From the NCBI RefSeq assembly GCF_042140125.1, contig NZ_CP159473.1: a DNA stretch of 64,000 nt. One strand, given 5' to 3'. The position numbers and the translations under genes are program-made. Shown here piece by piece: positions 51,871 to 59,577 of the stretch; the first letter of the stretch is position 1, and each line of letters opens with the position of its first letter. Under the pieces are notes generated by a model. The model saw only the letters and a list, made by a program, of their open reading frames with translations, did not search any database and had not been told where the DNA came from. This DNA is from Rhodophyticola sp017644125 (GTDB taxonomy: Bacteria > Pseudomonadota > Alphaproteobacteria > Rhodobacterales > Rhodobacteraceae).

Positions 51871-52122
51871 TTAGGGAAGCGGTCCGAACAGTTCGTCGAG
51901 AACATCGCCGAAATAGGCTTCGACGATTCGAACCTCGGCCTCGGTGATGGGCACGATCTCCGGCCAGTCGTCGGTGATACGGATGCGTTGTGGTGCGCTC
52001 CTGCGTTCGCGCGTATTTCGCGATCCGGCCGCCGGAACATAGTCGTAGAGATCGAGCGGAGCGGCCCCCATAGGCAAGCGACGTTTGATCGGTTTACGGC
52101 GGTGTTGCCTAGACTGCGCCAT
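51871..52122 (-). CDS. Hypothetical protein upstream of recombinase
   Basis: The reading frame of up to 84 residues ends APLDLYDYVPAAGSRNTRERR, IRITDDWPEIVPITEAEVRIVEAYFGDVLDELFG. I recognise this C-terminal pattern from short proteins that precede serine recombinases in alphaproteobacterial elements, though without known function. Start uncertain: ATGs at 52122 and 52071 are both possible. It lies 16 bases before the recombinase remnant. Confidence 0.6.
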   Translation of the reverse strand: MAQSRQHRRKPIKRRLPMGAAPLDLYDYVPAAGSRNTRERRSAPQRIRITDDWPEIVPITEAEVRIVEAYFGDVLDELFGPLP

Positions 52123-52252
52123 GCCGCCATGATCGGCGCCGGGTGCGTGCGGCGGAACCGGCCATCCGTGCGCCACGATGCGATGCGCAGTCTGGCGCAT
52201 GAAGACAGGAACTCGGCAGGCGCAGGTTGCGATGGCGCGCCCACGGCGGTCA

Positions 52253-52561
52253 TCACGCCGCCTTCTTCAAGGGCTTCGCCCGGTCAATCCGCTTGCGTTT
52301 GGCGGGATCGTGCATCGCCTCCCACAGATCGTTGCGGCGCTGGAGATTGAGCCAGAAATCGGGGCTCGTGCCGAACACCCGCGCCAGGATCAGCGCCGTC
52401 GCGGCGGTCACGTTGCGCCGGTCGTTGCACAGCTCGTTCACATGCTTGCGCTGCACGCCCATCGCCTCGGCCAGCGCCGCCTGGGTCAGCTCCATTGGCC
52501 TCATGAACTCCTCGATGAGGATTTCCGAAACGGGGGCCGGTTTGCGCTTGGTCATCAACAT
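52253..52561 (-). CDS. higA: HigA-type antitoxin (XRE family)
   Basis: The 102-residue protein has a helix-turn-helix (ELTQAALAEAMGVQRKHVNELCNDRRNVTAATALILARVFG) preceded by PAPVSEILIEEFMRPM and followed by DFWLNLQRRNDLWEAM, the HigA signature. It neutralises the HigB toxin encoded just upstream on the same strand (nine bases). The element is next to the decayed recombinase, consistent with an addiction module. Confidence 0.92.
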   Translation of the reverse strand: MLMTKRKPAPVSEILIEEFMRPMELTQAALAEAMGVQRKHVNELCNDRRNVTAATALILARVFGTSPDFWLNLQRRNDLWEAMHDPAKRKRIDRAKPLKKAA

Positions 52562-52570
52562 CAGGTCACC

Positions 52571-52867
52571 TCATCGGTAGCTATGGTCGTCGAGATAGAG
52601 GCCGCTGGCTTCGCCCTTGCCGCCATCCCAGGCGAAGATCAGCCGCCACTGCTTGTTCACCCGGATCGAATGCAGACCCGCAAGGTTGCCGCGCAGCTTC
52701 TCGAAATGGTTGCTCGGCGGCACCCGCAAATCCTGATCGGTCATCGCGTCGTCGATCATCTGGAGCTTGCGGAACAATCGGCTTTTGAGATCGGCCGGAA
52801 TGCTCCGCGAGCGCACGTCATCGACGAAGAAGGCGCGCAACCATTCGTCTCGAAAGCTTGCGATCAT
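52571..52867 (-). CDS. higB: HigB/RelE-type toxin
   Basis: The 98-residue protein starts MIASFRDEWLRAFFVDD and contains KLQMIDDAMTDQDLRVPPSNHFEKLRGNLAGLHSIRVNKQWRLIFAWDGGKGEASGLYLDDHSYR: the HigB RNase fold with conserved H, R and K residues. Toxin precedes antitoxin, as in HigBA systems. No disabling mutation is visible. Confidence 0.92.
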   Translation of the reverse strand: MIASFRDEWLRAFFVDDVRSRSIPADLKSRLFRKLQMIDDAMTDQDLRVPPSNHFEKLRGNLAGLHSIRVNKQWRLIFAWDGGKGEASGLYLDDHSYR

Positions 52868-53054
52868 TGACTAACTCCACGAGATAATGTACCACTCATT
52901 GGGCCATGACACAAGGCTGCAATGCGGCCCGTCATCCCGACATTCGCTGCGATCGCAAAATGTGCAGTTGTTCGAACTCACAGTCTGCGGGACTTAGCCG
53001 CCGTCCGTCGACCCCGTTCGAATGGCCGGGTTCGACGCACCCGCATGTTCGCTG

Positions 53055-53993
53055 TCATGTGTGTACAACACTTCGATCACTGCTTTTCGCTCCGCCATAG
53101 GCCGCGAGTATCGCGCCAGTGAAGTAGATGATCAGGCCGGTCATCGTCGCAGGTGCGTAGTCTACGCGACCTTCAAGGATCTGGAACAGAAAGACGAATA
53201 GCGGGCCGAGAGCGGTAATCGCGGCGAGGGTCAAGGTAGACATCAGCGAGATTGCCTTCTGCATCGCAAAGACCGGGAACGCCATGATGACAAATCCGAT
53301 CAGAACCACGATCATCAAACCGCCCGGATCGACGGAGCCTTTCTCATCGAAACCGAGCGAGGCCCCTGCGAGTGCGACCGCCACATAGAGTGGAAACCGC
53401 AGTCCATATTGCGCGACGGGAGAGACACCCAGACGGTTGAGCCGCTGACTATAGATCATCATGGCCGCGAGGCTTGCCCCTGAGATACAGGTCAGCAGCA
53501 ATCCAGTCAGTGCAACTGTCCAGTCCCCTCTCACAAAGCCAGACCTGCCGAGGATGGTGATCGCCGCGAGATAACCGACACCGATCACAATGATGAACAA
53601 GCCCGCGCCTTCAGTGCGGTTGCGCAGCGGCGATGCTTCCTGAACGCCAAGGGCCCGGGCGATCAGAATAGCGACCGGGATCAGCCCTGAGAAGATCGTG
53701 AACACGACCGCCGGTTCGATCATCTGAAGCGCGAAGAAATAGGCGACCCACACAAAGGCAGTCGATAGGTTCAGGCCAAAGAGAGCAGCGCCGTTACCCC
53801 ATGCGTTACGCAGTTCATCTGCGGCACGGATACCTGTCCATGTAAGAGCGCCCAAGGCGGTAAAGCCGAAGACGGCTGCTCCGATTAGAAAGGAGTCATA
53901 GTCCTGGAATACACGCCCGAAGAAGACGGCCTGGCCCGCTTCCAGAATGACGAAGGAGAAGGCCCAGATCAGGCCGAGGGTTGTGTTGCTCAT
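53055..53993 (-). CDS. EamA/DMT-family transporter
   Basis: The 312-residue protein has about ten transmembrane helices in two EamA-like halves (from LGLIWAFSFVILEAGQAVFFG; GLLLTCISGASLAAMMIYSQ). Members export amino acids or other metabolites. It is divergent from an Lrp/AsnC-type regulator, which suggests amino-acid efflux. The start at 53993 fits a membrane protein beginning in the first helix; upstream residues in frame are charged and unlikely. Confidence 0.82.
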   Translation of the reverse strand: MSNTTLGLIWAFSFVILEAGQAVFFGRVFQDYDSFLIGAAVFGFTALGALTWTGIRAADELRNAWGNGAALFGLNLSTAFVWVAYFFALQMIEPAVVFTIFSGLIPVAILIARALGVQEASPLRNRTEGAGLFIIVIGVGYLAAITILGRSGFVRGDWTVALTGLLLTCISGASLAAMMIYSQRLNRLGVSPVAQYGLRFPLYVAVALAGASLGFDEKGSVDPGGLMIVVLIGFVIMAFPVFAMQKAISLMSTLTLAAITALGPLFVFLFQILEGRVDYAPATMTGLIIYFTGAILAAYGGAKSSDRSVVHT

Positions 53994-54093
53994 GTCGAAG
54001 TTCCGTCGCTTTTTCGTAGACCTACGACGAAAGCAATGGAAAGTGTGGTCAAAATCTTCCATATTTTGGAGTTATGGACCACGGGAGGCGGTC

Positions 54094-54564
54094 ATGACCA
54101 TGGATGCTCTGGATCTTCGGATCGTCGCTGCTCTTCAAGCGGACGGCTCCCTGACGAAGGCAGAACTGGCGGAGGCGGTCGGGTCCACACCATCGACCTG
54201 TCTGCGGCGCGTCGCCGAGCTACGCCGCGCCGGGGTGCTCATAAACTGTGTCTATCTGGCCGATCCTGCCAAACTCGGGCGGGGTATCCGAGCGATCATA
54301 ACAGTCACAACCCGGAACCACACAAAAGACCTGCGCACCTCTTTCTCATCCCGCATCTCAGAAGAACCAGCAATCACGCAAGCCTATGGCGTGACCGGCG
54401 AGCTTGACGCAGTTTTGATCGGGCATTTCACCGATATGGAAGAGTATCAGGGACTTTGTGATCGGCTTTTTGATAGCGACCCAGACGTGGTGCGCTACAC
54501 GACACTGTTTGCGGTTGAGACCTATAAGGAAACCACTGCCGTTGAACCGTCCGCCATCGGGTAA
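54094..54564 (+). CDS. Lrp/AsnC-family transcriptional regulator
   Basis: The 156-residue protein has an AsnC-type HTH at residues 4-60 (DLRIVAALQADGSLTKAELAEAVGSTPSTCLRRVAELRRAGVL) and a RAM ligand domain (AIITVTTRNHTKDLRTSF; ITQAYGVTGELDAVLIG). The start at 54094 follows GGGAGGCGGTC. Divergent from the exporter, it probably controls it in response to an amino acid. A short dyad (TCCATATTTTGGA) sits in the shared region. Confidence 0.9.
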   Translation: MTMDALDLRIVAALQADGSLTKAELAEAVGSTPSTCLRRVAELRRAGVLINCVYLADPAKLGRGIRAIITVTTRNHTKDLRTSFSSRISEEPAITQAYGVTGELDAVLIGHFTDMEEYQGLCDRLFDSDPDVVRYTTLFAVETYKETTAVEPSAIG

Positions 54565-54877
54565 GCGGCCATCCGAACATTTTGCAGCGTTCAGCACTTG
54601 GGGCTCGGAGCCTACCTCAGATGCGTGACCAACCTTGGCTTCGGCTGGCGACACGAGCGGCCCTGAGCGGTCGTTGAACGGCCAACCCGAATGCTGCGGT
54701 GCGGCCCCCTCATTGTGGACTTTCACTGCAACCGCCAAACCCGTGGATGGGCGAATTCACAGACAGCGGATAACGCTGCCGTATTAGCCGGATTGGTGCC
54801 AATTGGCGCTTCTGACAGATTCTCAGCGAAGATATTGATCCAAGTTCTGGGATTGCCAGGTATTTGGTTTGGTACTC
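54565..54877. other. Non-coding stretch before the IS3 element
   Basis: About 310 bases after the Lrp gene. I see no credible gene, RNA or repeat. Short open frames in both directions lack ribosome sites and similarity to anything I know. It may be debris of a gene interrupted by the insertion element. Confidence 0.5.
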
Positions 54878-54939
54878 TGAGCTGGTCCTAGTATCCTGCA
54901 CAGTTTCTCGGCCCTGCTAAGGTATATCGGGTTGTGTAA

Positions 54940-55794
54940 TCAGGCCGCTTTCGTCAGTTCGATCCTTTCTAAGTATGCCTCATCGGGGGTCCTCAGACCA
55001 AGTGCCGAGTGCGGGCGCTGGCGGTTGTAGAAGTCGATCCAACTGTCGACGACCCGCCCCGCCTCGAAGCCATCCGCGATATCCTGAAGGTAGACGGCTT
55101 CATATTTCATCGATCGCCAAAGCCGTTCAATGAAGATGTTGTCCATGCAGCGGCCGCGGCCGTCCATGCTGATCCGCACCCCGGCCTCGGTCAGAGTCGT
55201 GATCCACGCTGACCCGGTGAACTGGCTACCTTGGTCGGTATTCACGATCTCGGGCGGGCCATGACGACGGATCGCCTCGTTCAGCGCCTCGACGCAGAAG
55301 TCCGCGTGCATCGTGTTCGAAAGCCGCCAAGACAGCACCTTGCGCGTCGCCCAATCCATGATCGCCACAACGTAAAGGTAGCCACGGCTGACTGGAACGA
55401 ACGTGATGTCAGCACACCAGACCTGGTTCGGGCGGTCGATGGTCATGGTCCGCAGCAGGTAGGGATGGATCGGATGCGCCGGGTGAGGTTGGCTGGTCTT
55501 TGGCCTGCGATAGACCGCCTCCAACCCCATTCGACGCATCAGCCGCCGGATCCGGTGCCGCCCGACCGACAGGCCGTCACGCTTAAGCATCGCAACCATT
55601 TGTCGGCTACCGAAGAACGGATAGGCCGTGAACAACCGGTCGATCGACTTCATCAATGCCAGCGTGTCGTCGCGGACCGGCACGGGTCGATAATACAGCG
55701 ACGACCGGCTGATCCCCAGGATGCGGCACTGCGCGCTCAGGCTGAGCTGCGGATGATCGGGCTGGACGATATTCTTGCGACGGCAGGGGCTCAT
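54940..55794 (-). CDS. IS3-family transposase OrfB (integrase catalytic domain)
   Basis: The 284-residue protein has an N-terminal HTH_21 region (LSAQCRILGISRSSLYYRPVP), then the DDE core: WCADITF (first D), IVNTDQGSQF (second D), FIERLWRSMKYE (E). The end DEAYLERIELTKAA is typical. It normally works as an OrfAB fusion through -1 frameshifting; here ATG of OrfB overlaps the OrfA stop (ATGA) and a TTTTT run sits shortly upstream. Confidence 0.93.
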   Translation of the reverse strand: MSPCRRKNIVQPDHPQLSLSAQCRILGISRSSLYYRPVPVRDDTLALMKSIDRLFTAYPFFGSRQMVAMLKRDGLSVGRHRIRRLMRRMGLEAVYRRPKTSQPHPAHPIHPYLLRTMTIDRPNQVWCADITFVPVSRGYLYVVAIMDWATRKVLSWRLSNTMHADFCVEALNEAIRRHGPPEIVNTDQGSQFTGSAWITTLTEAGVRISMDGRGRCMDNIFIERLWRSMKYEAVYLQDIADGFEAGRVVDSWIDFYNRQRPHSALGLRTPDEAYLERIELTKAA

Positions 55795-56078
55795 GTCTTG
55801 AGCCCTTTGGCTGAAAAATCGTTCTCCACCGCCAACCTCCCGATCTTGGCGTGCAGATCCTTCAGCTCCGCTTCTCGGTCCACCGCGCCACCCGCCTTTC
55901 CGGCGAACACATCCGACAGGCCCTCCATTGCCTGCTTCTTCCAGGCACTCACCTGTGTCGGCAGCAGCCCGTGCCGCGTCGCGATCTCCTGCACCGTCCT
56001 GTCACCACGCAGCGCTTCCAGCGCCACCTGGGCCTTGAAATGATCCGTAAACTTCCGTCGCTTCCGCGCCATCGTCAT
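55791..56078 (-). CDS. IS3-family transposase OrfA
   Basis: The 95-residue helix-turn-helix protein (RKFTDHFKAQVALEALRGDRTVQEIATRHGLLPTQVSAWKKQAMEGL) followed by a leucine-rich coiled coil (DLHAKIGRLAVENDFSAKGLK). It binds the ends of the IS. It is upstream of OrfB by a four-base overlap. Confidence 0.93.
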   Translation of the reverse strand: MTMARKRRKFTDHFKAQVALEALRGDRTVQEIATRHGLLPTQVSAWKKQAMEGLSDVFAGKAGGAVDREAELKDLHAKIGRLAVENDFSAKGLKT

Positions 56079-56136
56079 ATCCCTTCGTCGTTGGGATACA
56101 CCTTAGCTCACTGTCCAGTTTTCCGGGACCAGCTCA

Positions 56137-56285
56137 GTCTGCTGAAAGCTGTTCGTCTTGTACGAAAAACATCCCGTCAGTATTAGGTAAGCAGCCAGCG
56201 TGAAACGAGATAAATAATCATCGCCCTGCTCGAAAAAGAGAGAGCTGCCGAGCGGAACGGGATCAGTAATGTCAGCTGGATACAT
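56137..56285 (-). pseudogene. Small ORF truncated by the IS3 element
   Basis: Reading from ATG 56285 (GAAGG seven bases upstream) gives MYPADITDPVPLGSSLFFEQ ... LILTGCFSYKTNSFQQT and then runs into the inverted repeat of the IS at 56136, ending at a stop inside it. The first 50 residues were probably part of a longer protein. It starts 10 bases after the ORF at 56295 and may have been its operon partner. I recognise no family. Confidence 0.4.
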
Positions 56286-56294
56286 TAGTCGCCT

Positions 56295-56570
56295 TCAAAA
56301 ATGTCGTTTCTCAATCGAAAATTCTAAGATCTGATCACCCAAGCAGAGGCGATCTAGCGAGAACTTTCCACGTGTCAGTATGGACGACAGCGAAGCCTCA
56401 TCGTCAACGGTTTCGTTTATCGTGCGCTGTCCGTCGTCAAGTGTTTTGGGACCAAGGGCGGCCCATACCTGCCATAGACAAGAGGTATCATCTCCGCGAT
56501 GCAGCTTCACCAGAGCGTCCATTCGCAGATCATGCAGCATTTCGTTCGATGACACATCGTCAACGGACAA
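56295..56570 (-). CDS. Hypothetical small protein
   Basis: A 91-residue frame (MSVDDVSSNEMLHDLRMDAL ... HRGDDTSCLWQVWAALGP ... SIEKRHF). The composition looks protein-like but I recognise no family, and local base composition is AT-richer than the chromosome. It may be a real gene of the acquired region or the end of a disrupted one. Confidence 0.4.
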   Translation of the reverse strand: MSVDDVSSNEMLHDLRMDALVKLHRGDDTSCLWQVWAALGPKTLDDGQRTINETVDDEASLSSILTRGKFSLDRLCLGDQILEFSIEKRHF

Positions 56571-56625
56571 AGGGTGAGTTCGCTACACAGCCTCTCCTAT
56601 GTTGCTCTCGGTCAATGAAAACCTG

Positions 56626-57249
56626 TCATTGCAGTGTCACTTGCTTACCTTGGAGCATGTTGAGAGTTTTCTCAGACCTTTGCTCATTTGCGGACAAAAC
56701 GCCCCGCCTGACGATCTCGACCTCATATCCCCTCTGGCGCGCTGCAAGTGCCGTCTTGGCAATACAGAAGTTCGTATCCAGCCCGACAAGGCGGATTTTT
56801 CCGACGTCGAGCTGCGCGAGAAGTCTGTCGAGTTCTTTGGTCTCGAACGCATCCTGGACACGTTTCACCATAACGTGGTCGGCAAGATCACCGAAGGGTG
56901 CGATCAGCTCGGTCCCCAGTGTCTCTTCCACCGCCAACCCTTTCCCCAACAACCTCGCCACTGCCTTCGTCGAAGGAATGGACCATTCGTGGCGCACCGC
57001 GATGACGGGTATCCCGCTGGACTTTGCCGCCTCCACCTCGGCCAGCATGCGCTCCTTGGCCTCCGCCTTGGCTGCCTCGGCGTATGTGCCCGCCTCCCAG
57101 AAAGCCGATTGAAGATCGATCATGAGCAATGCCGTTCCAGATCGCGCTCCGATTGGATCGCCGGAACTGACCGCGCCGATCTTTCTGATGCCATTTCCGA
57201 GCCAGATGATTGCGCCGAGAATGGCGAGGGCAATTGGAGTCCAGATCAT
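56626..57249 (-). CDS. Isochorismatase-like cysteine hydrolase with N-terminal membrane anchor
   Basis: The 207-residue protein begins with a hydrophobic helix (IWTPIALAILGAIIWLG), then an isochorismatase-like domain: ALLMIDLQSAFW (D45), KRVQDAF (K129) and GLDTNFCIAKTAL (C162) give the D-K-C catalytic triad. These enzymes hydrolyse amides or esters such as nicotinamide or ureidoacrylate-type compounds. The membrane anchor is unusual for the family. It is downstream of a RidA gene on the same strand. Confidence 0.88.
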   Translation of the reverse strand: MIWTPIALAILGAIIWLGNGIRKIGAVSSGDPIGARSGTALLMIDLQSAFWEAGTYAEAAKAEAKERMLAEVEAAKSSGIPVIAVRHEWSIPSTKAVARLLGKGLAVEETLGTELIAPFGDLADHVMVKRVQDAFETKELDRLLAQLDVGKIRLVGLDTNFCIAKTALAARQRGYEVEIVRRGVLSANEQRSEKTLNMLQGKQVTLQ

Positions 57250-57346
57250 ATCAGTCTCTCCGTTCTGATTTCTGTGTCTTGATCGGAGCTGTCATGGTTT
57301 TGAGCTGGGTTTCGATGTGACCGTGCTCAGCCTTGCACCGATTTAT

Positions 57347-57742
57347 CTAGCAAGAAGCGCGTCCCGCCGCAGCCACATCCACCTCGACCTTGTACTGCGG
57401 TCGTCCCAGCGCTGGGACGACGACCAAGGTCCACGGAGGCATGTGCTCAGCAACAATCCTTTTGTGCACTTGAACGTAACCGCCGATGTTTTCCTCGCCG
57501 ACAATGTAGCTTGTCACCTTGGCGACGTTTCTGATGCCAAAGCCTTTTTCCGCGAGGATGGCGAGTACGTTATACCATGCCAGCTCCGATTGTTCGACAA
57601 CGCTATCAGGGCAACTTCCGTCCGGCCGCTTCCCCAACTGTCCTGAAAGCATCATCCATACTGCGCCGGGCTCAATGAAGACTGCATGGTTATAGTGGCT
57701 TGCCGGTGCCGCAATATCGATGGGATTAACGGGTAAGTGCAT
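57347..57742 (-). CDS. RidA/YjgF-family protein
   Basis: The 131-residue protein has the RidA fold (HYNHAVFIEPGAVWMMLSGQLGKRPDGS; VVEQSELAWYNVLAILAEKG; VTSYIVGEENI; PPWTLVVVPALGRPQYKVEVDVAA). The arginine of the active site in R(P/x)QYKVEV differs slightly from the canonical RxxxE arrangement, so enamine/imine deaminase activity is uncertain. RidA next to an isochorismatase-like gene recurs in catabolic operons such as rut. Confidence 0.88.
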   Translation of the reverse strand: MHLPVNPIDIAAPASHYNHAVFIEPGAVWMMLSGQLGKRPDGSCPDSVVEQSELAWYNVLAILAEKGFGIRNVAKVTSYIVGEENIGGYVQVHKRIVAEHMPPWTLVVVPALGRPQYKVEVDVAAAGRASC

Positions 57743-57822
57743 GATCTGTGCCTTTCGATTTGTCGTCGACTTCTAGGACGGCTGTGCCCGTCTGCTCAGC
57801 CTCCACCCCCAAACCCCTGTGA

Positions 57823-58068
57823 TCAAGCCGGATCGCCATTCGCGAGTGTGCCTTCGACACCGCCATCGAGCGTTCCGGCGGGGTAGATGTATCCCTGTGT
57901 GACGAAGGCGTTCCCGTACGCGGGCATACCGTCGTCGAAGACCGGGGCGCTGGCGTAGACGAAGCGCGAAAGGTCTTCGGCGACATCGAATCCGGCCAGC
58001 GGGTCCGCATGGGCCACAAGCGGCGACGCTGCGATAGTGGCGGCAAGGATCAGGTTCGTGTGTTTCAT
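57823..58068 (-). CDS. Short secreted protein, possibly truncated
   Basis: The 81-residue product has a signal peptide (MKHTNLILAATIAASPLVAHA) and then DPLAGFDVAEDLSRFVYASAPVFDDGMPAYGNAFVTQGYIYPAGTLDG, ending at VEGTLANGDPA. I recall longer secreted homologues that continue with a Cys-containing beta domain after this point, so this copy may be cut short. No continuation is seen in other frames. Function unknown. Confidence 0.6.
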   Translation of the reverse strand: MKHTNLILAATIAASPLVAHADPLAGFDVAEDLSRFVYASAPVFDDGMPAYGNAFVTQGYIYPAGTLDGGVEGTLANGDPA

Positions 58069-58090
58069 AGGTCGGTTCCTTTTTGGAGGG

Positions 58091-59314
58091 TTAGTGCGGG
58101 TTTGCGCCCGCGAGGGTGGTCGTGTCAGTGCCGCTGCGGTTTTCCGGCCCACCGAACGTGCCGATAGCCCGAGTGCTGCCGGAATCCGCGGCGATGGCAG
58201 CAGCGATGCGGTTCGCCGCGATGCCGGCGGCATCGAAGTAGCCGGTGAAGATCGGCTTGAATCCAGTGAACCAAAGCCCCGGATGGGCGGGGTTTCGCTC
58301 GCCCATGGGCCTTAGGGGCTGGCCCTTGTCGTCCAGCAGACCAAGATGCCCCAAGAGCGGCTCAAGACCGGTCCGGTAGCCCGTTGCGGCGATCACGACG
58401 TCGGGCTTGCAAACCGACCCGTCCGCCAGGATGACAGTCTCACCGACCATTCGATCCACGCGCGGTACGACGCGAACGCGCCGGTCTTTCAATGCGGCGA
58501 CAAAGCCGTCGTCGATGGCGAAGGTCACACCGTCGCGCAGCAGCCGCGTCCCGCCACCCTCAGGGTGGGTACTCAGCCCGAACCGCCGCAAGTTGCCCAG
58601 AAACAGACGCTCCGTCAGGCGGAAGGCGGGGTCGAGTATCCACGTCGGAAGTGCCGCGAAGACCCGCGCCAGACCGTGGAGCGGATAGCCGAAGATCCGC
58701 TGTGGAACCATCGCGGGTCCGTAGCGCACGGACACCAAGACCTCCGTCGGTCTGTGGCGCGCCAGGTGGTTGAGCACGTCCGTACCGGAATTACCGGCAC
58801 CAACGACAAGCACACGCTTGCCGTCGAAGCGCGCCACGTCGCCAAGGTCGGCCGAGTGCAACAGCTCGCCCTCGAAGCAGTCTCGACCCGGCCAGTCCGG
58901 AATATGCGGCAGACTTTCGCGACCGGTCGCAACGACCAGGTTCTCAGCTTGATGAACGCCCCTGTTCGTTGAGACGCTCCATCCATGCGCGAACCGCTCG
59001 ACTTTCGTGACAGTCGTGCCGTAGTGGATCGGCGCGTCCAGATTTTCGGCAAAGCGCTCGAGATGCCTGACCACGGTATCGCGCTTGAGGTAGGTCCCAT
59101 CGTCCCTTGGCGCCGGCTGGCCGGGCAGGCCCGCAAACTTGCGGTGGATGTTGAGGCGCAGTGCCGGGTGGCGGCTTCGCCACGGCTCTGCCACACGGTC
59201 CCGCGCCTCGAGCACGGTGACGGGTAGGCCCCTCTTGCAGAGGGCGCGCGCGGCCGCAAGGCCCGAAAGCCCTGCGCCGATCACCAGCGTTTCCCCTGTT
59301 CTGGTCGGTCTCAT
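58091..59314 (-). CDS. FAD-dependent monooxygenase (flavin-containing monooxygenase type)
   Basis: The 407-residue flavoprotein has two Rossmann motifs, VIGAGLSGLAAA (FAD, 11-22) and VLVVGAGNSGTDV (NADPH, about 166-178), the linker ATGRESLPHIPDWPG, and the C-terminal GYRTGLEPLLGHLGLLDDKG. It matches the YUC/CzcO-type flavin monooxygenases acting on N, S or C of small molecules. The start at 59314 has AAAGGAA upstream. It belongs to the methyltransferase cluster under a GlxA-type regulator. Confidence 0.9.
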   Translation of the reverse strand: MRPTRTGETLVIGAGLSGLAAARALCKRGLPVTVLEARDRVAEPWRSRHPALRLNIHRKFAGLPGQPAPRDDGTYLKRDTVVRHLERFAENLDAPIHYGTTVTKVERFAHGWSVSTNRGVHQAENLVVATGRESLPHIPDWPGRDCFEGELLHSADLGDVARFDGKRVLVVGAGNSGTDVLNHLARHRPTEVLVSVRYGPAMVPQRIFGYPLHGLARVFAALPTWILDPAFRLTERLFLGNLRRFGLSTHPEGGGTRLLRDGVTFAIDDGFVAALKDRRVRVVPRVDRMVGETVILADGSVCKPDVVIAATGYRTGLEPLLGHLGLLDDKGQPLRPMGERNPAHPGLWFTGFKPIFTGYFDAAGIAANRIAAAIAADSGSTRAIGTFGGPENRSGTDTTTLAGANPH

Positions 59315-59333
59315 CGTCGTTCCTTTCGGTGTC

Positions 59334-59549
59334 TCAGTACCAATGGGGTCGCGGAATGGGCTCGCGCGGTGACGCATATTGCTCGAGACCGATATCCCGA
59401 AGCAGATGGAGCGGAAGCTTGGCCAGCTCGGCCATTTCACGGCGAATGCGCCGTCTCTGCCTCGCCATCTCTATCCAGTCGCGGACGAGCCGGCCGATCC
59501 CTGGAGAAGGCTGGCGAAGCGCGCCGGCCTGTGAAGAGTGCATTGACAT
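59334..59549 (-). CDS. DUF1127 domain protein
   Basis: The 71-residue basic protein (IGRLVRDWIEMARQRRRIRREMAELAKLPLHLLRDIGLEQ) carries the DUF1127 pattern ending LLRDIGL. The start at 59549 has AAGGAA upstream. It lies between the methyltransferase and monooxygenase genes and so is in the same operon. DUF1127 proteins often bind RNA; here its role is unknown. Confidence 0.82.
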   Translation of the reverse strand: MSMHSSQAGALRQPSPGIGRLVRDWIEMARQRRRIRREMAELAKLPLHLLRDIGLEQYASPREPIPRPHWY

Positions 59550-59577
59550 GTTGAATTCCTTATCTTTGCTGGCCCGC

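Larger units (their letters stand above)
54878..56136 (-). mobile_element. IS3-family insertion sequence
   Basis: A 1,259-bp element with ends TGAGCTGGTCC at both sides (54878-54888 and the complement at 56126-56136), plus matching inner segments GCTAAGGT and TATC further in. It contains OrfA and OrfB in the usual overlapping arrangement, both intact. No exact target-site duplication is visible (flanks ctc and gtc), so ends or flanks may have changed since insertion. Confidence 0.9.

Noticed and set aside
54691..54891. 66-codon open frame between the Lrp gene and IS3
   Set aside because: Runs into the IS end, no ribosome site, no family resemblance.
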